From positions 558,001 to 622,000 of the forward strand of contig NZ_JACXWX010000001.1 of the NCBI RefSeq assembly GCF_014764505.1: DNA of 64,000 nucleotides. The letters are read 5' to 3'. Under the pieces are notes generated by a model. It did no database searches, was not told the DNA's origin, and worked only from the letters and a program-made list of their open reading frames with translations. The stretch is from Phormidium tenue FACHB-886 (GTDB lineage: Bacteria; Cyanobacteriota; Cyanobacteriia; Elainellales; Elainellaceae). The number at the start of each line of letters is the position of its first letter. Positions within the stretch are counted from its first letter, which is position 1. Positions 51,548 through 59,920 of the stretch are shown one piece after another. A program made the position numbers and the translations under genes.

Positions 51548-52270
51548 ATGCTCGATTCGGTGTCCTGGCTTTCGGAGTCACCTGATTTGTGGCTACAGGT
51601 TGCGATCGCCCTTCTATGGCTGACGGCCGTGGGGTTGTTGGCTGCCGGATTGAAGCGTTGGTTTACAGGCGACCCAGAAATTATTCGTAAAGCGGTTCAT
51701 ATTGGCACAGGCAATGTCATCCTGCTGGCATGGTGGCTCAAAATTCCTGCATGGGTTGGCATTGCTGCTTCAGTCTTATTTAGCCTTGTTGCCCTCCTCT
51801 CCTATAGCCTGCCGATTCTACCTGGGATCAATAGCGTAGGGCGCAAAAGTTGGGGCACCTTCTTCTACTCGGTTAGCATCGGCGTTTTGATTGCTGTATT
51901 CTGGCGGCAAGCTCCTCAATATGCCGCAATCGGCATTTTAACTATGACTTGGGGGGATGGATTGGCTGCCTTAATTGGGCAACGCTGGGGGCAACATCGC
52001 TACAAGCTAATGGAAATTCAAAAAAGCTGGGAAGGATCGCTAACGATGGCGCTAGTCAGCTATGGCGTAAGTAGCTTAATATTACTGAGCATCCAGGGGA
52101 ATGTGCCGCAAACCTGGTTAGTGCCGCTTGCCATTGCTTTGGTTTCCACTGGACTAGAAGCCTTTTCAAAGCTAGGAATAGATAATCTAACGGTTCCTCT
52201 GGGCAGTGCGATTGTGGGTTTCCTGCTCAACGAAGGAATTTTAGCCTCGTTGGTAGAATTTTGGCACTAA
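51548..52270 (+). CDS. Phytol/dolichol-kinase-family CTP-dependent membrane kinase
   Basis: A 240-residue integral membrane protein of the phytol kinase (VTE5) / dolichol kinase family. Marks are IIRKAVHIGTGN (residues about 40-51), a run of hydrophobic segments, MTWGDGLAALIGQRWGQHRY with GD-type metal residue, and IQKSWEGSLTMAL, the KS(W/Y)EGS motif. In cyanobacteria such enzymes phosphorylate phytol from chlorophyll turnover to feed tocopherol synthesis; whether this one prefers phytol or phytyl phosphate is open. The ATG at 51548 was preferred to a GTG at 51503. It lies 81 bp after the GT4 gene. Confidence 0.85.
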   Translation: MLDSVSWLSESPDLWLQVAIALLWLTAVGLLAAGLKRWFTGDPEIIRKAVHIGTGNVILLAWWLKIPAWVGIAASVLFSLVALLSYSLPILPGINSVGRKSWGTFFYSVSIGVLIAVFWRQAPQYAAIGILTMTWGDGLAALIGQRWGQHRYKLMEIQKSWEGSLTMALVSYGVSSLILLSIQGNVPQTWLVPLAIALVSTGLEAFSKLGIDNLTVPLGSAIVGFLLNEGILASLVEFWH

Positions 52271-52390
52271 TTCAGCTAAAGCGAACAAACTAGAGTGCAA
52301 GTGGGTAAGCTAAACGCAGTCGAAATTTTCCACACCAACCTGACAAACTTTCTGTCTTCAAGGTTGTATTACGCTTCCTATTCTGAAACC

Positions 52391-52969
52391 ATGGCTGACT
52401 CTTCCAGGTTTGTCTTGCCAAAGTTTGTGTTGATGGTGCAACCGATGAGCCATCAAGGAGCAATTTGGCAAGCAATCTTGCGATCGCAGCAGCTTTCAGT
52501 GATCTGGGAGGCATCGGATGTTGATCTGCTTTATAGCCTCAACCGGCTCAAAGCCGCAAAAGTCTCACTGCCGGATTTGCTATTAATCGACACTCGCATT
52601 CAGCGCTTTAATCCCTATGCTGCCTGCCGTCGCTGTCGCCAGTACCACCCAGAGCTAAAGATTTTGCTGATCAACGGCGCTCAAAAAGAAGTGACGCCTG
52701 CTGAGCGAGAGTGGGCGATCGTGCAGGGTGCAGTTGATCTGCTGCCCCGGATTCAGCGCGAACGATTGATGAGCGGCGCTGCCGAGCGCATGAAGCGGGT
52801 GATGGAAATCTTGGAACAGCCCCACCACTTCAATAGCAAAACTCTTGTTGCAGCGCTGCTGAGGCTTAGCCGCAGCGAGGAGACGCCGTTTAGCAAAGGC
52901 GACAAAGTGAGCTACTACTCCGAGCGCTACTCCGACTACACTGAAGCAGAATCAACTAGCCCGGTTTAG
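52391..52969 (+). CDS. Degenerate response-regulator receiver-like protein
   Basis: A 192-residue protein from ATG 52391 (MADSSRFVLPKFVLMVQPM). Its first 130 residues follow a receiver-domain rhythm: PKFVLMVQPM, then LPDLLLIDTRIQRF with a phospho-Asp-like residue, LKILLINGAQ and GAVDLLPRI. The acidic pair at the start (here QP in place of DD) and the lysine near the end (here R) are missing. Phosphotransfer is thus doubtful and it may be a pseudo-receiver used for protein binding. The C-terminal 60 residues are basic, helical and Ser/Tyr-rich. No partner kinase nearby. Confidence 0.65.
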   Translation: MADSSRFVLPKFVLMVQPMSHQGAIWQAILRSQQLSVIWEASDVDLLYSLNRLKAAKVSLPDLLLIDTRIQRFNPYAACRRCRQYHPELKILLINGAQKEVTPAEREWAIVQGAVDLLPRIQRERLMSGAAERMKRVMEILEQPHHFNSKTLVAALLRLSRSEETPFSKGDKVSYYSERYSDYTEAESTSPV

Positions 52970-53188
52970 CCGCAGTGAACAGTAAGGGCGAAATTTTCCT
53001 AAATGACATTTCTACTGATTAGTCCTGTTGTCGCCATGGCGCTACATGCTTGGATTAGGATTCTTTTTGTGTAAAAGGTTTGTCCTAATACAGGCGCGTA
53101 GCCCTACACAGAGAACTGGAAGCAGGGCGAGAGCCAGCGCCTGTCGATCGGCTTGATGAGCTTTTGAACTCAGAAAGCATTTTCACAA

Positions 53189-53662
53189 TCAAAAGCCGAT
53201 CAGCTCAAAAAACCCTTCCTCTAGCTCATAGCCCAGCATCTTGGTTATAAACTTCAGCTTGGTGCGGCTGCCGATGTTATTTTGCTGCATCCAGTCTGTC
53301 AGCACAAACACCTTCTGCATCACGAACAGTTCCAATGCTTCTGGGTTGTATTGAATCCCATCTGGAGCAAACTGATGCGGAACCAGCATTGCCGCATAGC
53401 GAGCCAGTTCTGCTTCCCAGTCCAACACATACGGCAACCAGGGATAGCGAGCATCCAGCCGCACAAACCACAGCCGCACTTCTGGAATTTCCGATAGCTC
53501 TCTGGGGTCGCCTGCCTCACGCGGGTAGTCGATCTGAAACTGTAGCGATCGCTCTTGGGCAGCGATCCTGTTCTCCTGAATCCAGGGCTGAAGAATTGCT
53601 TCAGCAGGCGCAAGATCCAGAGCGTTGATCGCTTCACCGCTCAACGTCAAAGTAGTTCCCAT
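53189..53662 (-). CDS. CRR6-family NDH-1 assembly protein (DUF1817)
   Basis: A 157-residue soluble protein that matches CRR6-type proteins. These are known from chloroplasts and cyanobacteria as factors for assembly of the photosynthetic NDH-1 complex. Indicative stretches are PEVRLWFVRLDARYPWLPYVLDW (about residues 61-83) and YNPEALELFVMQKVFVLTDWMQQNNI (about 105-130) followed by KLKFITKMLGYELE. The ATG at 53662 (MGTTLTLSGE) was chosen over an earlier frame from 53737. It is followed by no close neighbour; gyrA lies upstream on the same strand, 89 bp away. Confidence 0.85.
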   Translation of the reverse strand: MGTTLTLSGEAINALDLAPAEAILQPWIQENRIAAQERSLQFQIDYPREAGDPRELSEIPEVRLWFVRLDARYPWLPYVLDWEAELARYAAMLVPHQFAPDGIQYNPEALELFVMQKVFVLTDWMQQNNIGSRTKLKFITKMLGYELEEGFFELIGF

Positions 53663-53750
53663 GATTCTGGTAGAGTTGCTGAGTTTTACAGGGTTATCTG
53701 CTGAAATCGAAACTACTGGGTGCTGTTGGCGTAGCACCCAGCGAGGAGAT

Positions 53751-56432
53751 TTAGCTTTCTTCTAGCTCCTCATCAGCAGGCGGAACTACAGCTTCCTCGT
53801 CGCTATTTGGAGGCAACACTAACACCTCTCCATCGTCGCCTGTCGGAAGAACCAGCACTTCTCCTTCCCCGCTTGCCGATAGCACCAGCGGCTCTTCTTC
53901 ATTGGCAGGCGGCACCAGCGCCACCGCCACGATTGCATCATCCTCATCCAGCCGCTGCACCCTTACCCCGGTAGCAGCGCGAGACTGACAGGAGATCGCT
54001 TTGACCTTCTGGCGAATGATCACGCCCCGGTTAGTGACAATGATAATTTCGTCATCCTCATTGACAACTTGCAGTGCCGCCAGCCGATCGTTGGCTTTAC
54101 GGAACTTGATCGCCCGTAGCCCCATTCCAGCGCGGTTTTGCAACCGGAACTGCGAGACAGGAACACGCTTGCCCAAGCCGCCCATGGTAATCGTCAGTGC
54201 CCAAGGCCCTTGGCTGCGATCGTCGTCCAGCTCTTCCGCTTCAGCCGCTGCCTCCAACTCTGCTTCGTCTGTAGCCGCGATCGCCGCTGCCACCTGGCTC
54301 GGCAAAATATCCATGCTGATTAGCTCATCGCCTTTCCGCAGCGACATCGCCCGAACGCCGCGCGTCGGTCTGCCCAGCGGTCGCAGTTGCTCTTGGCTTG
54401 CCAGAAAGTGAATTGCCATTCCTTGGCGCGTCCCGATCATGATGCTGTCGGTGGAACGTGCCCGCCGCACCCAGCGGAGCTGATCGCCTTCCTCCAGGGA
54501 AATTGCGATCAAGCCATTGGTGCGGATATTGCCGAACGCAGATAGCTCAGTTTTCTTGATGTAGCCTTTCTGGGTCAGCATCACCAGATATTCGTCGTTC
54601 GTGAATTCGGTGACTGGCACAACAGAGGTGATTTTCTCTTCGTGCGAGATCGGCAGCATCTGCACGATCGGCATACCCCGAGAAGTGCGTGAGGCCGCAG
54701 GAATTTGGTAGGCTTTCAGGCTGTAGGCAACGCCGCGATCGCTGAAGAACATAATGCTGTCGTGGTCGTTGCAGGTGAGGAAGTGATCGATACCGTCGTC
54801 TTCCTTCATGCGCGTACCGACTTTGCCCCGAGTAGCACGGCTCTGTGCTTCAAAGGTGCTGACGGGCATCCGTTTGATGTAGCCCTGCTCGGTGACTAGG
54901 ATGATTGCCTGCTCATTGGCGATCAGGTCAATATCGCCCAGCTCGCCGTCTGCCGTTTCGATCACCGTACGGCGTGGGTTGGCATGAGCTGCTCTTAGCT
55001 CCGTCAGCTCATTCTGGATGATTTCGAGAATCCGCTCCCGCCGCGCCAAGATGTCTTGCAAATCAGCGATTCGGCGCTGTAGCTCGTCGTGTTCCTGCTG
55101 AATTTTCTCTGCTTCCAGCGCGGTCAGACGACGCAGCTGCATTTGCAGAATGGCATCGGCTTGTACATCCGTCAGGCTATAGTTCGCCATTAGCTCTTGT
55201 TTAGCAGTGGCAGTGTCTGCCGCATGGCGAATTAGCGCAATGATCTCATCTAGATTCGCCAGCGCTACCAGCAAGCCTTGCAGAATGTGATCTCGCTCTT
55301 CGGCTTTGCGGAGCTGGAAGCGAGTGCGGCGGGTGATCGTTTCGATGCGGAAATCTAGAAAGACCTGCAGCGCCTGCTTGATGCCTAACAGCTGAGGCTC
55401 GCCGTTCACCAGCGCCAGCATGTTAACCCCAAAGTTGGTTTGCAGCGGCGTTTGCTTATAGAGGTTGTTGAGCACGACGCGCGCATAGGCATCTCGCCGC
55501 AGCTCAATCACAATTCGCATGCCATCCCGATCGCTCTCGTCGCGGATATCAGCAATGCCTTCTAGGCGGCGCTCGTTCACCATCTCAGCAATGCGCTCGA
55601 TCATGGCTGCCTTGTTGGTTTGGTAGGGCAGCTCGGTGATGATAATGGCATCCCGATCGGGGCGTCCGCGCTGCTCGATCGTTTCGATCGTTGCCACGCC
55701 ACGCATCGTGATCGAGCCGCGTCCTGTGGTGTATGCTTCACGGATGCCGCTAGTACCCAAGATTTGCCCACCCGTTGGGAAATCGGGACCGGGAATGTAG
55801 CGCATCAGCTCGATGTCGGTGATGTCGGGATTATGGATCAGCGCTACCACACCGTCTAGCAGTTCGCTCAAGTTGTGCGGCGGGATGTTGGTTGCCATGC
55901 CAACCGCGATCCCCGATGAGCCATTGAGCAAGAGCTGCGGGATGCGAGATGGCATCACCAATGGCTCTTGCTGAGAGCCATCAAAGTTGTCGGTGTAATC
56001 AACCGTGTCAGACTCGATATCGGCCAGCAGCGACTGAGTCGTCAGAGACTTCAGGCGGCACTCGGTGTATCGCATGGCGGCGGGCGGATCGTTGTCGATC
56101 GAGCCAAAGTTGCCATGCCCATCGATTAAAGGCGATCGCATCGAAAAGTCTTGCGCCATCCGCACCAGCGCGTCGTAGACTGCCGTATCGCCGTGCGGGT
56201 GATACTTACCCAACACTTCTCCGACGACACGGGCACATTTCCGGAAGGGGCGATCGTGCGTCAGTCCTAGCTCGTGCATGGCGAAGAGGATGCGGCGATG
56301 GACGGGCTTTAATCCATCCCTCGCATCCGGCAATGCCCGACCTACAATCACGCTCATGGCGTATTCCAGGTAAGACCGGGACATTTCGTTCCGCAGGTCT
56401 ATGGGAACAATCCGCTCTTGAGGGATACTCAT
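53751..56432 (-). CDS. gyrA: DNA gyrase subunit A
   Basis: An 893-residue type IIA topoisomerase A subunit. It cleaves and rejoins DNA. The catalytic Tyr122 lies in [10 protein letters not shown], and the quinolone-pocket region [10 protein letters not shown] has Thr83 and Asp87. The C-terminal beta-pinwheel (about residues 500-840) has repeats of [15 protein letters not shown] type. In place of the canonical QRRGGKG GyrA box it reads [10 protein letters not shown], a spaced variant. The last 45 residues are acidic, with GEVLVLP twice (a duplicated unit). Start [12 protein letters not shown] is family-like. I call it GyrA, not ParC, on length and pinwheel. Confidence 0.95.
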   Translation of the reverse strand: MSIPQERIVPIDLRNEMSRSYLEYAMSVIVGRALPDARDGLKPVHRRILFAMHELGLTHDRPFRKCARVVGEVLGKYHPHGDTAVYDALVRMAQDFSMRSPLIDGHGNFGSIDNDPPAAMRYTECRLKSLTTQSLLADIESDTVDYTDNFDGSQQEPLVMPSRIPQLLLNGSSGIAVGMATNIPPHNLSELLDGVVALIHNPDITDIELMRYIPGPDFPTGGQILGTSGIREAYTTGRGSITMRGVATIETIEQRGRPDRDAIIITELPYQTNKAAMIERIAEMVNERRLEGIADIRDESDRDGMRIVIELRRDAYARVVLNNLYKQTPLQTNFGVNMLALVNGEPQLLGIKQALQVFLDFRIETITRRTRFQLRKAEERDHILQGLLVALANLDEIIALIRHAADTATAKQELMANYSLTDVQADAILQMQLRRLTALEAEKIQQEHDELQRRIADLQDILARRERILEIIQNELTELRAAHANPRRTVIETADGELGDIDLIANEQAIILVTEQGYIKRMPVSTFEAQSRATRGKVGTRMKEDDGIDHFLTCNDHDSIMFFSDRGVAYSLKAYQIPAASRTSRGMPIVQMLPISHEEKITSVVPVTEFTNDEYLVMLTQKGYIKKTELSAFGNIRTNGLIAISLEEGDQLRWVRRARSTDSIMIGTRQGMAIHFLASQEQLRPLGRPTRGVRAMSLRKGDELISMDILPSQVAAAIAATDEAELEAAAEAEELDDDRSQGPWALTITMGGLGKRVPVSQFRLQNRAGMGLRAIKFRKANDRLAALQVVNEDDEIIIVTNRGVIIRQKVKAISCQSRAATGVRVQRLDEDDAIVAVALVPPANEEEPLVLSASGEGEVLVLPTGDDGEVLVLPPNSDEEAVVPPADEELEES

Positions 56433-56696
56433 AGTGATTCAAAAACTCCAAAAACTTGAGCCTTCAGCTGTTGATCTGCGGTTTCAATTTGAGAGGTAGT
56501 GAGCGCTGCGAAACCTCAAATTCGCTGCCAAATTATAGTTGCTTTTGCTCAAATTTTAACATAAACACTCTAGTACATAAGTTAGTACAACAGAGCTGAA
56601 CGCCTCTTCTAGAGAGTTTAAGGAGGGGTATCTGGGTATCTGTTCTCTGCCGATTTATGCAAAAGGTCTATTTAGGCTAGTGATGAAGGAGTAGAT

Positions 56697-57026
56697 TTAA
56701 TGCATAGGGTGATCGTTCTGTTCTAGATGGGAATTGCCTAACACCATTTCGTAATGCTCTACGGTTGGAAATGGCTCATAGAAGTGATGCAGCAGCGATC
56801 GCCATTCTTGGTAAGCTGCGGACTGGCGAAAGCCGATCGTGTGATCCTGCAATTGCTGCCATTGCACTAAGAGGATGTAGCGATCTGCTGTTTCTAGGCA
56901 GCGCTGGAGTTGGTGCGCAATGTAGCCAGGGATGGAGGCGATGAGTGGGGAGGCGGTTTGGAAATTGGCTTCAAATTCGGCAGATGAACCGGGTTTGATG
57001 TTGAGGATGGCGACTTCGAGAATCAT
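56697..57026 (-). CDS. Antibiotic biosynthesis monooxygenase (ABM) domain protein
   Basis: A 109-residue dimeric ferredoxin-like ABM-type protein. It reads ILEVAILNIKPGSSAEFEANFQTASPLIASIPGYIAHQLQRC, then RYILLVQWQQLQDHTIGFRQSAAYQEWRSLLHHFYEPFPTVEHYEMV. Family members are heme-degrading or small-molecule oxygenases, but many serve unknown roles. The ATG at 57026 (MILEVAILN) is chosen; the frame is open to 57134, where it runs into an inverted-repeat element. The gene lies alone between gyrA and that element. Confidence 0.85.
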   Translation of the reverse strand: MILEVAILNIKPGSSAEFEANFQTASPLIASIPGYIAHQLQRCLETADRYILLVQWQQLQDHTIGFRQSAAYQEWRSLLHHFYEPFPTVEHYEMVLGNSHLEQNDHPMH

Positions 57027-57108
57027 GGTTGTTTTTCGGGATGGGTTGGATGAAGTGGCGATCGTTTGGAGGGGGGATTGTGTGGGTTTGTTTGGGTTTG
57101 AGGTTGTG

Positions 57109-57431
57109 ATTCGAGCCTTGGGGAGAACCCCCAAACCCTCGTCAGGGTACGGCTGCGTCCCCCGACACCCCCTCCAGATCAGGGTGATGGTGGGTAGTGA
57201 TGGGTTGGGAGACAGAAGGATTCATGTGGGCTTTAGCGTTTCAGCGGGTTGGCGTTGGATGTGCCTTGCCCTCTTATCATCAACCCAACGATCAACCCAA
57301 TGACCTTCTTGCTTTCACCGTCACCCTAACCACCCTCGGCTAGCACAATCCACCTACTCTGGAGGGGGTGTCGGGGGACGCAGCCGTCCCCTGACAGGGG
57401 GTTTGGGGGTCTTCCCCCAAGGTTCGGATTC
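57109..57431. repeat. Long imperfect inverted-repeat element (about 75-bp arms)
   Basis: The left arm 57109-57183 and right arm 57354-57431 are reverse complements with few mismatches; CTGCGTCCCCCGACACCCCC is shared exactly. The 170-bp centre contains a second, shorter inverted pair (GATGGGTTGGG with CAACCCAACGATC). No gene lies inside. The DNA could fold into a large hairpin. It looks like a MITE or palindromic repeat element. Confidence 0.75.
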
Positions 57432-57486
57432 AAATACCTCTAGCCAAAAACCACCTATGCACAACTTACTTAACCTTAAAGAACAC

Positions 57487-57684
57487 TCATTCAGCCAACT
57501 CCTCCCCATCTCGATCGCCTGCCTCAAACATCACCTCATAACGACTCGTCGGCTCAAGTCGTCGCAAAGTTTGCATATAACCTTCTGCATCTGAGAACTT
57601 ATAAAACCTGACCGCATCGATATGCTGCAAATTGGGCAACAGGCGCACGACGATCCATCGCTTGATGCGACGTTCGTAAGTCAT
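57487..57684 (-). CDS. Small hypothetical protein
   Basis: A 65-residue basic protein from ATG 57684 (MTYERRIKRWIVVRLLPNLQ), with YKFSDAEGYMQTLRRLEPTSRYEVMFEAGDRDGEE. It resembles no family I recognise. GGAG lies 12 nt before the ATG. It is divergent from an HTH gene (57887), with short repeats in the shared control region (direct GTTTAACC 57780 and 57822; inverted TAAGC-CTTT-GCTTA 57803-57816). The pair could be regulator and target, or a mini-locus of the toxin-antitoxin type; the evidence is only arrangement. Confidence 0.6.
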   Translation of the reverse strand: MTYERRIKRWIVVRLLPNLQHIDAVRFYKFSDAEGYMQTLRRLEPTSRYEVMFEAGDRDGEELAE

Positions 57685-57886
57685 AATTACGGTGTCTCCA
57701 GTAGAAATTGGGACAAGCCAGTGCAAAGGAGTTGGTCGCTGCTACGCACTGGCTTATAGTTTTTCAACTATATTACACAGTTTAACCGTGTATTAGAAAA
57801 GCTAAGCCTTTGCTTAATCCGGTTTAACCCGGCATATCTACTAGTATCCACACTCTTGAGAAATCGAAGGTTTTTAGGTTCTGAAA

Positions 57887-58120
57887 TTGGTGATTCGTTG
57901 GCGATTGAGAGAAATTATGGCTAGGCAGCGCACAACAAATAAACGCCTAGCAGAATTGATGAGTGTGCATCCGAACGCTATTTCTGCTCTCAAGAATCAG
58001 GACAATATGCCCCGCATTGGAGGAGATACACTCAACTCGCTCTGCAAGCATCTGCACTGCACCCCGAACGATCTAATCGAATACACCCCCGATCCACCAG
58101 AAATCTCAGAAGACAATTAA
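57887..58120 (+). CDS. XRE/Cro-type HTH regulator (small)
   Basis: A 77-residue DNA-binding protein with an HTH_3-like domain: IRWRLREIMARQRTTNKRLAELMSVHPNAISALKNQ (helix-turn-helix at residues about 18-37), then LNSLCKHLHCTPNDLIEYTPD. This is the YozG-like type. Start is TTG 57887 or GTG 57890, both with weak ribosome-binding sites. It is divergent to the small gene at 57684 and probably regulates itself and that gene through the repeats between them. Confidence 0.85.
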   Translation: MVIRWRLREIMARQRTTNKRLAELMSVHPNAISALKNQDNMPRIGGDTLNSLCKHLHCTPNDLIEYTPDPPEISEDN

Positions 58121-58162
58121 TTCAGAACAGCCACTCAAAGTCGATCGGCTTCTCAAAACGCG

Positions 58163-58190
58163 AAAAAAAAGGCATGACGATCGCCATGCC
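58163..58190 (-). terminator. Rho-independent terminator of geranylgeranyl reductase-like gene
   Basis: On the minus strand GGCATG/CATGCC (6-bp stem, 8-nt loop containing CGATCG) is followed by a run of eight T. It begins 43 bp past the stop codon of the gene ending at 58234. Confidence 0.8.
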
Positions 58191-58233
58191 CCTGCTGTGC
58201 TAAATCTACTCTTCTACTGGAAACTTTAAAAAA

Positions 58234-59364
58234 CTAACCTCCCATCCCCGGAATCAAACCACCACTCAGCCGCTTCAGCGCCCGCCCCGCCACATCGCTA
58301 TAGCGCACATGACCGCAGAGAATCTGTCCCATCCGCTCTGGCGCCGTAGGACGCTTCACACCCACCTTGTAGCCAATCCCCGGAACCCGATAGAACACGC
58401 TAGCAATCCGCTGGGCCCACATCATATCTGTACCCCAGTCTTGGGCGATCACTTCGCTATATTGCTCCAGTGCCGTGCTGCTGCCGCTCAACGCTTTATC
58501 GATCGCCTCAGCCGCCTTCATCCCGCTGAAGATCGACGGACGAATCCCTTCTGCCGTCATAGGATCAACCACGCAGGCAGCCTCACCTGCCAGCAGCGCA
58601 TTTTGCGTATGCAATCGCTGATCGCCATCCCATAAAGCAATTGGGTGTCCGTACTGTCTTGTCGTCTTCAAGTCAATGCCAAACGAGGCAGCATATTCAG
58701 TCAGGATGCTCTTAAAATCTTGCGGCTCCCCGCCCCGAAAGGTGCCAATGCCGATCGAGTAACCATCTGCTTTGGGAAAGTTCCAGATATAGCCGTTCTT
58801 GACCATGCCAAACTCAAAATGTACCTGCGAGTTGGGGATTGTAGCAGGCGCTTCCGCTTCAAGCGCTCCCGCCAAACGGCGCTTTCGATCGCTGAAGCCC
58901 AGCCATTTCGCCATCGGGCCTTTTGCACCATCTGCAGCAATCAGATAGCGTCCTTCTAGCGCGCCGTGGGCAGTATTGACCTGCCAGCGATCGCTCTTAA
59001 ACTCAATGCCCAGCACCTCGGTACTGTCTTTCAGCTCCGCCCCTTGCTTTTGGGCTTGCTGCACCAGGAAATGGTCAAATACATCACGCCGTACCATCCA
59101 GATCGGCTCAAGGTCTTCTAGCGTTGCCTCTACCGGGTCGCCCAGCTTCCAGGTAAACCGAAGCGAGTTGGTTTTGAGGGAGATGGCTGGAGAAAAGTCA
59201 AAGTCAAACCATTGAGCGACTTGTGGCGAAACCCCGCCTCCACAGGGCTTGTAGCGTGGGAGAGATTCCTTCTCTAGGAGCAAAACCGATCGCCCCTGCT
59301 TTGCCAGATGATAGGCAGCAGTTCCACCTGCCGGACCTGCGCCTACAATGATGCAGTCATACAT
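58234..59364 (-). CDS. Geranylgeranyl reductase family FAD-dependent oxidoreductase
   Basis: A 376-residue flavoprotein of the PHBH/GGR fold. The FAD-binding motif is CIIVGAGPAGGTAAYHLAKQGRSVLLLEKE (residues about 4-33), then PRYKPCGGGVSPQVAQWF near 40-57. The second FAD site LLAGEAACVVDPMTAEGIRPSIFSGMKAAEAI lies at about 275-306. Relatives reduce prenyl double bonds; true ChlP is about 406 residues with a different C terminus, so this is a GGR-like paralogue of unknown substrate. The ATG at 59364 (MYDCIIVGAG) beats a TTG at 59373. A T-run terminator follows the gene. Confidence 0.92.
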   Translation of the reverse strand: MYDCIIVGAGPAGGTAAYHLAKQGRSVLLLEKESLPRYKPCGGGVSPQVAQWFDFDFSPAISLKTNSLRFTWKLGDPVEATLEDLEPIWMVRRDVFDHFLVQQAQKQGAELKDSTEVLGIEFKSDRWQVNTAHGALEGRYLIAADGAKGPMAKWLGFSDRKRRLAGALEAEAPATIPNSQVHFEFGMVKNGYIWNFPKADGYSIGIGTFRGGEPQDFKSILTEYAASFGIDLKTTRQYGHPIALWDGDQRLHTQNALLAGEAACVVDPMTAEGIRPSIFSGMKAAEAIDKALSGSSTALEQYSEVIAQDWGTDMMWAQRIASVFYRVPGIGYKVGVKRPTAPERMGQILCGHVRYSDVAGRALKRLSGGLIPGMGG

Positions 59365-59920
59365 AAGACCCAAATTTTACTCCTAAGTACGCCAATATTG
59401 CCTTGCAGAGACGATCTCGGCTGGAACTCTTTGCGCTTTCTGCTGCAAGCGAATACCTTCACCAGCAGTCGCTTGCCGCTAAGCAGAAGCCATCTAAGCG
59501 GCTGGAGCCGATCGCTCACTGTGTACTTGTTGAACGATACGATGAACGTCAGCACTAGTCTACTGGGTCAGAGCCGATTGTTTACACCTGAGAACCCGAG
59601 CTGCCTAAGATAGACAATTTAGGTTCAGGCAGATTGGCTTAGGTAGACTAGGCGCAGGCAAACATGCGCGGGCAACCTATGAGCAGGCAAACTGTGAGCA
59701 GTCAAACTATAAGCAGAGAGACTCGGCAGTCCTCGGTTTGCCTCTTCAATCCATAGTCTAGAGTTCTGCAGTGGCAAATGATGTGTTTTAAACAGAAAGT
59801 TTGCGGAAGTTCTTTGAAAATACGTTGAAGATGTGAGGAAGAGTTCGGTAATTTTACGGGCAACGCTGCCTTAGTGGAGCAGTAATATTGGGAAGAAAGA
59901 CCCTCACTGGCGTGGATGAA
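59365..59920. other. Gene-free spacer upstream of geranylgeranyl reductase-like gene
   Basis: About 550 bp. Both flanking genes point left, so this is the promoter region of the reductase-like gene and the 3' flank of the acyltransferase gene. The 15-bp repeat array is its only visible structure; no open frame is convincing. Confidence 0.5.
59652..59725. repeat. Degenerate 15-bp tandem repeat
   Basis: Four or five copies of a unit like GAGCAGGCAAACTGT, each 14-15 bp with 1-4 changes (GCGCAGGCAAACAT, GCGCGGGCAACCTAT, GAGCAGGCAAACTGT, GAGCAGTCAAACTAT, AAGCAGAGAGACTCG). It lies upstream of the geranylgeranyl reductase-like gene in the gene-free stretch. No function known. Confidence 0.8.

Noticed and set aside
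52970-53188. Spacer with small inverted repeats (TTAGGA/TCCTAA, CAGGCGC/GCGCCTG) as a possible structured RNA
   Set aside because: Stems of only 7 bp with long loops; could be chance or a weak terminator, not enough for an RNA call.
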